From: Akebia trifoliata
Lineage: Eukaryota > Streptophyta > Magnoliopsida > Ranunculales > Lardizabalaceae
Length of the DNA stretch: 64,000 nucleotides
Assembly: GCA_017979445.1 (NCBI GenBank)
Contig: CM030713.1
Coordinates: 24,597,163-24,661,162 of the forward strand
Reading direction: 5' to 3'
Part shown: positions 1 through 10,641 of the stretch, in pieces
How the letters are laid out: every line of letters begins with the position of its first letter
Numbering within the stretch: position 1 is the first letter of the stretch
The notes under the pieces: model-generated
Told to the model about the DNA's origin: nothing
Databases searched by the model: none
Seen by the model: only the letters and a program-made list of their open reading frames with translations
Translations under genes and position numbers: made by a program

Positions 1-202
1 TCGATGATGACGTTGGTTGTGGTGATGATCCCTTTAGAGTTTGCAAAACACAAGAAGCAAACTAATCATTAAAACATGAAGGCTCTGGAAGAGAGCCAAT
101 TGTCAGTCCACACGACAAAACAGAAGAATCTAATCAAATGATTAAGCCTGTGATATAATGCCGGGTTCCTTGATCCTCAATGATGGCTAGTGGTGAGCTC
201 TA

Positions 203-673
203 TCATATATATATAGGGTGGCGTTCAAGGGCCAACTTTTTGGCAAAACATTTTTCAAAACATGGGTTAGAGGTTTTGGAATGGGCTGATTTTTGGTGAG
301 GATGATCTCTACGGTGAAGAGATCATCCTCACCAAAAATCAGCCCATTCCAAAACTTCTAACCCATGTTTACAAGTTAAAAAATCGTGGACCGTCCATTT
401 TTTATAAACTGTTTTTGACGTAGAGATCATCCTCATCAAAAATCAGCCCATTCCAAAACTTCTAACCCATGTTTACAAGTTGAAAAATCGTGGACCGTCC
501 ATTTTTTATAAATTGTTTTTGATGGGGTTAGAAGTTTTGGAATGGGCTGATTTTTGGTGAAGATGATCTCCTCACCGTAAAGATCATCCTCACCAAAAAT
601 CAGCCCATTCCAAAACTTCTAACTCATGTTCTGAAAAATGTTTTGCCATTGAACGCTACCTATATATATATAT
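203..673. mobile_element. Four-arm foldback MITE, copy 1 (family M1)
   Basis: Outer ends TATAGGGTGGCGTTCAA and TTGAACGCTACCTATA are inverted repeats set in (TA)n tracts. Inside, a roughly 40-bp motif with core GGAATGGGCTGATTTTTGGT appears alternately forward and reverse. This copy carries an extra internal direct duplication of about 100 bp (326-421 against 425-521). It is non-coding; superfamily undetermined. Confidence 0.75.
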
Positions 674-676
674 TAG

Positions 677-1047
677 GATCCGTATACACATAAAGCTACT
701 CATAAAGCTACAACGCATTTTGTCTTATATGGGCAAAAATGTTTGGAATAAGCTGATTTTTTGTGAAGATGATCTTTATGGTGAGGAGATCATCCTTGCC
801 GAAAATCAGCCCATTATGAAACTTCTAGCCCCATGTTTACACGTTGAGAAATTTTAGACCGTCCAATTTTTATAAATCACTTTTGATGGGGTTAGAAGTT
901 TTGGAATGGAATGATTTTTTGCAAGGATGATCCCCTCACCACAGAGATCATCCTCACAAAAAAATCAGCCCATTCCGAATCTTTTTAACCATATAAGACA
1001 AACACGTTGTAGCTTTATGTGTCTACGGAACCCCACCCATATATATA
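677..1047. mobile_element. Four-arm foldback MITE, copy 2 (M1-related)
   Basis: It has the same internal four-arm motif as copy 1, but its outer inverted ends differ: AAAGCTACAACGCATTTTGT near 703 against ACACGTTGTAGCTTTAT near 1003-1019. The inner sides of these ends carry TCTTATATGG/CCATATAAGA. It lies directly next to copy 1. Confidence 0.7.
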
Positions 1048-1117
1048 TGGAAAATGTTGTATGGACCAAGAGACCAGGTAGAGCATAGATTGAGGTTAAC
1101 ATATGGGTAGTGTTTGG

Positions 1118-1459
1118 CTGACAATCTTAGGTTGACAACGTTGGTTAATAAAATTTATCTTATATGATTTAAAAGTTTCGTATTTGACTGATTTTTTGTG
1201 AGGAAAATCTTTACTGTAAGGAGCCAATCTAAATCTTCTAACCCCATCAAAAGTGATTTTCAAAATTGAAGAATTATGGATCATAAATTTTTATTATAAA
1301 TTTGTAAGTCACTTTTGATAGGGTTAAAAATTTAGATTGAGCTGATTTTTTGTGAGAATGGTGAGGAGATCATTCTCACAACAAATTAGTCCAATCCAAA
1401 ACTTTGAAGTCATATAAGACAAATATTATTAATCAACATTGTTGGGCTAAGATTGTCAG
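1118..1459. mobile_element. Foldback MITE, copy 3 (M1-related, divergent)
   Basis: The ends CTGACAATCTTAGG (1118) and its near-complement CTAAGATTGTCAG (ending 1459) are inverted repeats about 50 bp long with few mismatches. The interior keeps degenerate M1 arms (CTGATTTTTTGTGAG and complement). No coding capacity. Confidence 0.65.
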
Positions 1460-1913
1460 TCGAGAGAGATAGAGATGAGGTTAGGAGAGAATATGAAGCG
1501 TGAAAGAGGGACGTCCAAGACAGAAGAGACGTGTGGGAGAGGGGTAGAGATAGAAGAAAGGGTTCTCTCCCTTCTAAATGGGACGACCATGGGGCTTTAT
1601 AAGCTTTTAAAGATATTAATTTTTCAGAAAGTTCCCCTTTTGTTAGATTTGTTTGGTGCCCTCGTAGCATATGTCCATGGCATTTCTTAAAAGAATTTGA
1701 TTTTTATTTCTTTCTTTCTTTGTTGGATATTTTATTTGATTTGATTTTCCTTTTTTTAAATATCTTTTAGTGATTTGTGGGCCCATGGTGAGTGGGACGA
1801 CTACCAACATTTTCTAGTTTTTGTTGTTTGGGTTTTAGCAACATTTTTTCTTTTTTTCTTACATTTAATTGTGTGGGACCCTCCATACGAGTCGCTTAAC
1901 TTGATTTTTTTAG
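1460..1913. other. Intergenic, no gene seen
   Basis: Short open frames on both strands show no recognisable family. Runs of T and low-complexity sequence dominate from 1690 onward. Confidence 0.5.
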
Positions 1914-1916
1914 TAA

Positions 1917-3010
1917 GGTGCTGTTTGTTAAACTGAAAAAAATAAGTGCTGAATAGCATTAAGCGCTGAAACTTATAAGCGCTGAATATAAGTGCTGAAA
2001 AAGTTGTTTGTTTAGATGCTGAATCATGTTTGTTACACATTGCTGAAACTGATAAATTATCTTTGTTACCCTTACAATCATATTATACATTGTTTGCATG
2101 TTTCAAATGCCTATTTATTATCAAACACAATAAAATATATTATTTCTTATAAAATTAAAATATAATTTATTTTTAAATAATAAATAATACTCAAATCTTC
2201 AATTTATAAATAATAATTTCTATTTATAAAGCCCACAAATTTCAAATTAAAATAATAATATCATACAAGTCACCAAAATTTGAAATCAACTTTAAAAGAA
2301 CTTAATTTTGGATGAATAATATTCGATGGAAATGAAGGATGTGTAATTATAAAAGCACCCTATGAATTAATAAGGGCAACCCACACTATAACCATTTTTT
2401 GTTTTATTTTATATGGATTAAAGTTTTTAGAATGAGCAAATTTTTAGTGAGGATGATTTATATGGTATAGAGATCATTCTCACCAAAAATCAACCTATTT
2501 TGAAACTTCTAACTCGTTAAAAATAGTTTTCAAAAAAAAAAAAAATGGACAATTTACGGTTCTTGAACTTGTTTTGATAGGGTTAGAAGTTTCAAGATGT
2601 GCTGATTTTTTGTAAGGATAATCTCCTCATTATAGAGATCATCTTCACCAAAAATCAACTCATTCCAAAACTTTTAACCCATATAAGACAAAATAATTTA
2701 GCTATGGTGTGGATTTATTAATTTGTGGGGTGTTTATATACTTATCCATGGGATATAAGAGGTAATATCCTTTTAAGAATAAGGGCATACTTGTCCATGC
2801 TCAAAAAAACAAAGGGCATACTTGTCCGTATTGAAAAAAGCGAAGTGCTTACCGCTTCAGCACTTTTTTTCAGCATCAAAATAGTGCTGAATTTTTTTCA
2901 CTTATTTTCAGCAATAAGCACGAGTAAACAAACGCGCTATTTTAACAAAAGTGCTGAATTTAATTTTTTTCAACAATAAGCGCTGAAAAATAGCGCAAAC
3001 AAACACCACC
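1917..3010. mobile_element. Non-autonomous PIF/Harbinger (Tourist-like) element, copy 1
   Basis: The terminal inverted repeats start GGTGCTGTTTGTT and end AACAAACACCACC. They are flanked by a 3-bp duplication TAA (1914-1916 and 3011-3013), the TWA target class of PIF/Harbinger. Subterminal sequence is rich in the repeated motif AAGTGCTGAA / TTCAGCACTT. Length 1094 bp with no transposase. An M1-type foldback MITE is embedded at about 2405-2695. A second near-identical copy lies at 37719-38815. Confidence 0.85.
2405..2695. mobile_element. M1-type foldback MITE nested in Harbinger copy 1
   Basis: It contains GAGCAAATTTTTAGTGAGGA and its complements plus the TTATATGG/CCATATAA ends of the M1 family. 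It sits inside the Harbinger element and is present at the same place in the second Harbinger copy, so the insertion preceded the element's movement. Confidence 0.7.
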
Positions 3011-3013
3011 TAA

Positions 3014-6000
3014 GTTTCTTATATTATAAAAATTCCAGAATTTTCCTTCATTTCTTTGAATCCAACACCTATGAGCTTTCCTAACCATTTGTTTTTTTTC
3101 CTTTTTTTTTTTTTTTTCTTTTAATCCAACGTGGGGTAGCACCTTTGAAGATCAATTTTTGTTTTATTCTACTTATAAAAAAAAAATTGTTTTATTCTTA
3201 GATTGGAACGGCCGAAATTTAAGAATTCTATTTGTGGTCAAAATATTAGTCAAAATGTTTTATGATTGATTGGTTAAGAATAATTTGACGGCCTATGATA
3301 GTTAAAAGTTTTGATTGTTGATTAAGATTTATTTTAAGTTTGGTTAATTTTATGTTTAAATTTCTTGAATTGAGATTTTTGTTAATTAATTCAATTGTTG
3401 ATTTTAAAATTTGCTTTTAGAGTAGGCTAATTTTTTTATTCATCGTCATTTCAAGCGGTCAAGGGGTCAACCTAGGTGTAAAACGTCTCTAATCAAAGGT
3501 ATTGTTATCAATTTTTGAAAATATTATAAAAAATATTCGTTTGATATTAAGATGATAATTTTTATGTTCCACGGTCGTATCTACCTAGCTAGTGTGGTTT
3601 CTAAATATGAGGAGTATTTTTAAAAATCAAAGAAAGAAGAGAAAGATAGAAGATGTATCTTAGCTTTTGAATGATGCAGACTTAGATAACACGAAACAAA
3701 AAAGAAAAAGTCATGTTTGTACATTAAACAAAATCCTGAAAATAGATACCGAAGAAAAAGCAAAACATTAGCATAGAATTTGAAGGAAAATAGAATATGA
3801 ATATTCAAATGACATCTTGAATGGAAGATCCAACAATAAAAATCTAAAGAAATAATATAAATCAACAAATGTATAGGAAACAAGATATCTTACCATTTCA
3901 AGGTTGCAAATTCATATATGACAATTAAGATGTAGAAAGTTGATTTAAATAGATAGTTTTTATTGATTGATGGAGAAACACTGATAGTTCGTTCTATGAG
4001 AATGGATTTAATTGATATAAATTAAGAGTGAATATATATGTGAATGATGGAGGGAAAATGTCAAGCTCTTTAAAAAAATCTTAGATGTAAAAATGCTTTA
4101 TAAGTAGGTGCAGTAGGCTCAAGATAAAAGAAAGTATAATTAAAAGCCTTTTTATAGTATAAAAACACTTTAATGTGGATTTCCATGAGGAGTACCCATC
4201 ATTTTATCCTTATTATTGTAAATATAGGACTTTATAACTTTAAGAAGGAGATATACATGACATACTTCCCTTAATTAAATCTGAGGTACTTCTTGAGGAT
4301 ATGATCTTCACTTAATTAAAGAATTGGGATCTATATAATCCAAGAAATTTTTTTTTTTTTAAAGCAATCCTCATCTTTAAAATATGAATTCTAGTTGTGT
4401 GAATTTGTCTTAGGGATACGTGATGTATTATAATAACATGTGTTTTGGCATGACCGATGTGTGTTGTACAAAATGGCTAGTCACCCAATGTACAAAAGTT
4501 ATTCCTTAATTTTGTTAAGGTGAAACAGTACGTCTTTTTTCCTAAGTGATGCGAAGAAAAAAAAAAAAAAAAACCTACTTAGAGAGGAGTCAACCTCCTT
4601 ACAACATTTATGGGAAGAAGCTGTTGTATGCATTTTTTTTTTTTCATTCCTTCGTAGAATTAAAATACATCAAAGATTTTTTTTCTCACAAAATTCTCAA
4701 TGACCAAATGCATGAAACCTAATGTGGGTACTTGTAGGTAAAATAAATTACCTCATGTGAAAAAATCGAAATAGCAAAGATAATAAATCACACAAAAATA
4801 TAAGGATTTATGTGGTTCAGCAGTGTGTTTACTATGTCTACGGAACAAAATAAGAACAATCACTATTTTTTCACTAGTTTTACAATCTAAGAGATCTCTA
4901 TTTATATAATTGAGAGTTACTAAAACATGTAAAACTCCTTAAAATAGAAAATCCCTTAAAAAAATATTACACAATTACCCTTTTCATACCTCTTAAAATA
5001 TTTGGGCCGAGGTACCCCTGTAACTCTGCGTAGCGCAACAAAATACAAGACATTTACACAACACCTCACTATAGGACTCATGTCACGAGAAGGACACTCT
5101 TCTTGTTCCTCACAAAAAAGTCTCAAATTTGGCAAGAGTCCTCATATTAAGACCTTCCAACAGCCAAGTTAACAAGAAAATCAAGAGGATTGAATTAGAA
5201 TACGAGCCAAAAAATCATTTACTTGTGTGTTAATATTTGTATTTATAGATTTATTGAGTTTTTCTTATATTGGTAACTTCCTTCTTTGAAAATCTTGCAT
5301 GTATCCTAAAATCATATTTGGATTAGGATCTTTCTACCTTTATCTTGTTGATTTCGCTATAAATCAAAATTCTTTCATATGTTAATCTCTTTTTAATTTG
5401 ATCTAACAGTTTCAGTTTAATTAGGATCATGTAGGTTCTATGAGATATTCCGTTGAGGGTACATTTTTATTCTATTGTTAATATCACAATCTTTTCGCAA
5501 CGAACTAAGCTCTTGATGTTTAAGCCGTGTGTTTCAAATTTTTGCCTGTATTACTCAAGTTGAATCCTCTTGAGGAATTGGTTGTGTTGATGTGTGGATG
5601 TTTCGGCTAGATTACCTACCCACCAAATGATCCTTCTTACTTCAATGATAAGACACACATCCCTTCTGACTCAGCCTTGTTCTATTTTTAGAGGCTATAT
5701 AGAGACGTCTTATTGGTCCATGTCGTAGGTGCAATTATGTACCCACAATAATTTTGTGAATTGGGATACCCTCTATACACTAAGAATCGTGTGATGGGTT
5801 GATCTCGGATTCTGTGAAATCCCAAATTGTTGGGAAAACTACCACACAATGTGTAATATAATCACAGCGAAAATTAAATCATTTCCTTCTTTGAGTGACA
5901 AAACTAGGCTAAAAATATCCAACCAATATCAACACTACCATTATACCAAATAATACCAATCTAAGTGCAAGATAATCCAACCAAGCAAAATAAACAACCA

Positions 6001-6840
6001 CAAGCAACAACACAAGATTTTTAGTGTGGAAAAACCCTTCAAAGTGAAGGTAAAAACCACAAGACTTGTCTCGGTAGTCCACACCCAAAACTTCCACTAT
6101 CAATAATAATGGATTACACCAAAATTCTCTCAAGATCAATCTAGAAGCTCACAAGATTACAATCAACATCAAGAATACATATTCTTGGTTCAACAATACA
6201 ATAAACATCATCTAATAAAGATGGATTTCACAAGAAAATAAAAAAGGGAAAAGTTTAGGTCTCACCAATGAAATCTCTAAATAGAGATGAGAAAGTGAAG
6301 CTAATCTGGAAAAATAACTTGGTAGAGTTGTAGAGTTTATTGCAAGGATTCTCTACTCTAAATTTGAGCCAAATCGAGCAAAGTTTGCCCTTTAATCTTC
6401 TTGCCCTAACTCTCCAAAGTCCACCCCCTTTCTTTTCTCTTTCTTTCAACCTTGCTCTTTTCTTTTCTCCCCTTCTTGTAACCCAAAAAAACAACAGTCC
6501 CAACTAAAGAACCAGCTGCTGCCCCTTTTCCTTTTATTTTTATTTTTATGTTAAATGGGCTTTGCCCTTATTCTTTTTAGGTGGCCCACATGAGGTGGAC
6601 CCAGCCCAACACAAATCTACTTTAACGTGAATATATACATCTAGCTCTCAAAGTCCCTATGACAACAAGAACATCCAACTACACCCCAACTCTTACTACT
6701 GAGCATCAAACTGAATAACTTCCAACTCAAGCCAATCTACTTGTCATGCATTTGCCATCAATGGACATCTAGGTAACCAATGCAATAATTAAACAAGCAT
6801 TACATATGGTCAAAGTTTCAAGGAGGTAACAAAATATTTT
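3014..6840. other. AT-rich intergenic sequence with LTR-like debris
   Basis: No gene was found. Two stretches resemble degraded LTRs: about 4740-5110 (AAATCACACAAAAATATAAG and GTGGTTCAGCAGTGTG) and about 5829-6540 (TGTTGGGAAAACTACCACAC at 5829, then GTGGAAAAACCCTTC). Neither has a confirmed partner or target duplication. Several A and T runs of 15 or more occur (for example 4558-4574). Confidence 0.4.
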
Positions 6841-7056
6841 AGAATCATGATAATCTGATGACTACCCCACGTGGCACACTCAATCGACTCTCATGACACG
6901 ACAAGTTTGGGAATTGTAGATATGTATGCCTCGGGATACAAAACTACTCCCCCCCAATGTATATCCTAAGATGTACATACTACGATACTAAACTTATCAC
7001 ATTAGGAGACTTGATTGATCAGTGTGCCACATCGGGTAATCAGATTATTACTACTC
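6841..7056. repeat. Foldback repeat copy 1 upstream of TIP gene
   Basis: The left part contains CACGTGGCACACTCAATCGA and ends in a region whose complement recurs (GATTGATCAGTGTGCCACAT, near 7013-7032). The two halves form an imperfect palindrome about 215 bp long. It is a non-coding MITE-like element, followed immediately by a related copy. Confidence 0.6.
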
Positions 7057-7068
7057 AATTTTTTTAAG

Positions 7069-7311
7069 AGTCATGATAATATGACTCGTCATGTGGCATA
7101 CTCAATCGACTCCTTAACATGGATAAGTTAGGGAATCGTAGATCTGTACGTCTCGAGATACACAAGTCTCTTAGGGTACACTTTTTATTTATGAGGAAGT
7201 GCAATATGTATGTCGAGACGTACAGATCTACCTTCTCAAACTTGTCATGTCAGAGAGTTGATTGAGTATGATAGCTGGCAAACCATTATTATCACTGACT
7301 CATGATTAACC
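7069..7311. repeat. Foldback repeat copy 2 upstream of TIP gene
   Basis: The left arm GTAGATCTGTACGTCTCGAG (near 7138-7157) is mirrored by TCGAGACGTACAGATCTAC (near 7213-7231). The outer arms (ATACTCAATCGACTC against GAGTTGATTGAGTAT) also pair. It is related to copy 1 at 6841-7056 and lies in the same orientation, so the two form a tandem pair. Confidence 0.65.
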
Positions 7312-7374
7312 AAGGACGCTTGTGAGATATATACCCTATTATGCTAGGGATATAAGTCACAAACAGACAACAAC

Positions 7375-7733
7375 AAAAAAAAAAAAAAAAAAAATTTGTT
7401 AGATCTTGATAAAGGGCTTTTCTGTAAATTCCATTGTTTCAACACAATTGTCTCAAGAACATCCATCCACCACCCTCAAATTCCGAAGAATACCAACACG
7501 CGGCCAAATAGCCACGTCCCTTGGCGGTTGAAATTTGAATTCAAGTCCTTACAGAGACCGTTGCGTCTCTTTGATTATCAACTTCTGGAGCAATATATTA
7601 ACGTGCAACTATCCCTCCCACAAAATAGTTTACAGATCACATGCATGCAGTTGACTAGAAACTCTCCAACAGAAGATTCACCATTGAGATTGTTGCTCCT
7701 CCTTCAATGTTTATTATAAACAATAATAATAAA
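7375..7733 (+). promoter_or_regulatory. Proximal upstream region and 5' leader of the TIP gene
   Basis: A run of about 19 A interrupted by nothing else lies at 7376-7394, ending the repeat-rich upstream block. The next 340 bp lead into the start codon. No clear TATA box could be fixed. An ATG at 7707 is in frame with the main start, with no stop between them. Confidence 0.4.
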
Positions 7734-10020
7734 ATGGCTTCGACTACGATCTTAACCACCCATTTTGAACAATCGATCACTCCCACCGCTCTTCGATCAT
7801 ATCTTGCAGAGTTCATCTCCACCTTCCTCTTCGTCTTTGTGGCTGTCGGATCTACCATGTCTTCTCGTATGTGTTTTCTCTTTTTCTTACTTTTTTTTTC
7901 TTTAATAAATATAAAATTATTCTAGTGTAGAATTCTTTAGTAAAACTGATAAATCAGTACTGATCTCTATAAATTTTTATTTCACTTTCCAATCTAATTA
8001 ACCTTCATTGCACACCAAGCCCTTATTGACTCTCTATAACATGGTTTTGAAAATCATTCGAGACGTGAATTACTAATCCAATTCATCTCCTTATCGTTGG
8101 AGAGAAATTTTCATTGTCTATAGTCCCTCACGTTGTATCGAGATCTAATATTTGACGGTCTGATATTTGCAAATATTGGCAATGTTAATAACACTAGATC
8201 GAGTCAACTGGGTTTTTATTTATATTTTATTATGATTTATGATAAAATAAATTTTTTAAACCCCTAGGGGTTGGCTCAATGGCAATTTCGAACCAATAAG
8301 TGAGTTCGATACCTAGTATGAATATTATTTTCCCAGGACCAACTACTAGGGTACACCCTCACTTACCTAGTGTATGCGATGTGTAGCTGTTGCACATTCC
8401 CCAAGCCTACCCCTTGGACAAGATAATGGTCTAAGGACTAGGCAAAGCCTAGTTACGGGCCCAATCGACGACTATCAAAACAAATATTTTTAATATTAAC
8501 TATCTACATAAAATATCATTTTGTGATTAATATTCATTTGACTTACCTTATTTAATGAGAGAAAAATTATAATTATTGAATATACGTATATTAGTAAATA
8601 AGTTTAAATCAAGATAAATGATTTATCCCATCCAAGACAATGATTGAAACTCTCCATTAAGTAGATGCTCGAGAAAGAAAAGAAGATACAAATTGTAGTA
8701 CAAAGATTACAAGGAGGCATGTACAAATGTACATATATTTGAAGGGTTTATTCATAATTTAAAATTTTAATCAAAGGAGATTTTGAAGATTACATAGTGA
8801 AAATGATATTTTTGTAATTTTAAAAACTAATCAACATAATTCCAGAGATGCGCTATTGCAATTTTCTTAATTTTTGAACATAATGGCCCTGATTATATTA
8901 AGTTTAAATGTTAAAGTGGGGGACATTTTTATAATCCAATTTTTTGTGTCAAACCACTTCTACTCCACCTTCTCTCATTGTAATTTATAACAATAATAAT
9001 AAAGTGATTTATTAGCACGTAAGGCACTTGTTAAAGTGCAATGCCCATTAAATTTTTTTTTTACCAAAACACTCTGAGATTCCAATTTCCAAAATGTATT
9101 TATTGCACTTTACTGTGCGCCCCTAGACTCTAGGGGCGCACGTTAACAAGACCCATAATAAAGATGGGTGCATTGTTTCTAGGGTTACATTCTCTTGTGA
9201 ATCCTTAGAATGATTCTCCCATCTTGACCGTTGTTTTGATATTGAGCAACAAACATCTAACTTTGGATTATGTTTCACGTACACAGATAAGTTGACAGTG
9301 GGTGCCACATCAGATCCATCATCACTTTTGGTTATAGCCATTGCAAACGCCTTGGGATTATCAACAGCTGTTTATATCGCGGTCAACATATCGGGTGGCC
9401 ATGTGAATCCAGCTGTCACCTTTGGATTGGCTATTGGAGGCCACATCAGCATCCCAACTTCCATGTTCTATTGGGTTGCACAGTTGATGGGCTCCACCTT
9501 GGCCTCCCTCCTCTTAAGAGTTGCTACTGCTGGTCATGTAAGTGCCCTACTCCTGTACACGTCATATCTTGCTTAACTATATAGCATTTTACTTTCATTT
9601 AACCCTGGACTCGGGTTTTGGATTCGGGTCATGCAGGTGATACCAACCCATGCAATTGCAGAGGAGATGACTGGCTTTGGTGCAGCCGTGCTGGAGAGCG
9701 TGATAACATTTGCTTTGGTCTACACGGTGTACGCGGCGGGGGACCCAAGAAGGGGTTCATTTGGGTCAATTGGACCAATAGTGATAGGGTTTATATCTGG
9801 GGCGAATGTCTTGGCAGTGGGGCCTTTTACGGGTGGGTCGATGAACCCGGCTTACTCATTCGGGTCAGCTATCATAAGTGGGCATTTGAAGAATCAAGCG
9901 GTTTACTGGGTCGGACCCTTGATTGGGGCTACAGTAGCCGGTCTACTCTACGAGAATGTGGTGTTCCCTCCTCAACCATTGGATTCATCACGTGGTATGG
10001 TCGAGGTAGTGGGGGTTTGA
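7734..10020 (+). CDS. TIP5;1: Tonoplast intrinsic protein, TIP5;1-type aquaporin (3 exons)
   Basis: Exons 7734-7866, 9287-9537 and 9637-10020 join with consistent GT-AG sites and phases (1, then 0) to encode 255 aa, the usual TIP length. It is a six-helix membrane channel (MIP family) expected in the vacuolar or an internal membrane, passing water and small neutral solutes. Both pore motifs are present: [12 protein letters not shown] in exon 2 and [11 protein letters not shown] in exon 3. The block AEMTGFGA-type (here [13 protein letters not shown]) followed by [12 protein letters not shown], and the C-terminus ending GMVEVVGV, are typical of TIPs; the match is closest to Arabidopsis TIP5;1 as I remember it. 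The selectivity-filter residues read N (helix 2), V (helix 5), G and Y (loop E). Arabidopsis TIP5;1 has N-V-G-C. The start at 7734 is chosen because it aligns with family N-termini; an in-frame ATG at 7707 could add 9 residues. Intron 1 (1420 bp) contains a SINE-like sequence. Arabidopsis TIP5;1 is pollen-associated; expression here is unknown. Confidence 0.93.
7867..9286 (+). other. Intron 1 of the TIP5;1-type gene
   Basis: The donor is in TCTTCTC|GTATGTG and the acceptor is ACACAG|ATAAGTTG; the split codon joins as C+AT. The 1420-bp intron is AT-rich and holds a tRNA-derived SINE-like sequence near 8262-8480. Intron 2 (9538-9636) is only 99 bp, donor CAT|GTAAGT and acceptor ATGCAG|GTG. Confidence 0.85.
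8262..8480 (+). mobile_element. tRNA-derived SINE-like sequence in TIP intron 1
   Basis: A pol III box A-like motif (GTTGGCTCAATGGC, 8270-8283) is followed about 20 bp later by a box B-like motif (GAGTTCGATACC, 8302-8313). The downstream body has phrases typical of plant SINEs, such as CCAACTACTAGGGTA and GCCTACCCC. It has no coding capacity. The ends and target duplication were not resolved. It could be another tRNA-related repeat. Confidence 0.55.
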
Positions 10021-10487
10021 TTTTTATTTACATGTATGACCCCAACAAATAAATGATTTACAAGTATTTATGAAGTGTTTAAGGTTTAACTTTGCTCTGT
10101 GGCCAAAATCATCAGTGATTTTTGGATTAATAATTAAATAAGACAATATATTTAGACAGTTTCATTGCTACTCCAACTTTTACTAATTGAATATTTACAT
10201 ATGAATTGGAGTGTTATTAGCAAAAGTTGGCGTAGAATTTCTAATTTTATTAGACAAATTTAATAATGATTTCTTCTCACGATCTACTAAAGCTTCAATT
10301 AAAGAGTGTTTCCACGTAGTGGAACCTTCTCAGGGAATATAAGATTTTGATGAGATTGATCTTGAACCGTCATCCAAAAGCAAGCGAATATTTCAACTTT
10401 TACAAATCTTTTTCGAAATTAACCTAATTTGATCCTGTCAAATATTTAATAATTTTTAAAACAAAATTTATAAGTCTTGCTGATGGG
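10021..10487. other. 3' flank of TIP gene
   Basis: An AATAAA-type polyadenylation signal is visible shortly after the stop codon (around 10046-10052). No further gene is seen. Confidence 0.45.
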
Positions 10488-10641
10488 GTGACACAGTATG
10501 TATTGTGATTTTCACAAGTTTGACGTGGAGATGCGTACATAATCATAAATGATTTTTACTCATATCACGAGAAAACACATCTATGATTATGTTGCATATC
10601 CCACGTCAAACTTGTGAGAATCGTAGTAATACCGTGTGTCA
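10488..10641. mobile_element. Foldback MITE, about 150 bp
   Basis: TGACACAGTATGTATTGTGA at the left is mirrored by the right end CCGTGTGTCA. Inner arms CACAAGTTTGACGTGGAGAT and TCCCACGTCAAACTTGTGAG pair almost perfectly. The loop is about 30 bp. No coding capacity. Confidence 0.75.

Noticed and set aside
203..1047. CRISPR-like array, because short repeats recur at regular spacing
   Set aside because: The repeats alternate in orientation and form transposon hairpins in a plant genome. No spacers and no associated genes.
5829..6540. Possible solo LTR starting TGTTGGGAAAACTACC
   Set aside because: No matching end, target duplication or partner could be identified, so it is only mentioned as debris.
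9618..10052. 144-aa open frame over TIP exon 3 in another frame
   Set aside because: It is a shadow of exon 3; the other frame carries the NPA motif and conserved TIP residues.
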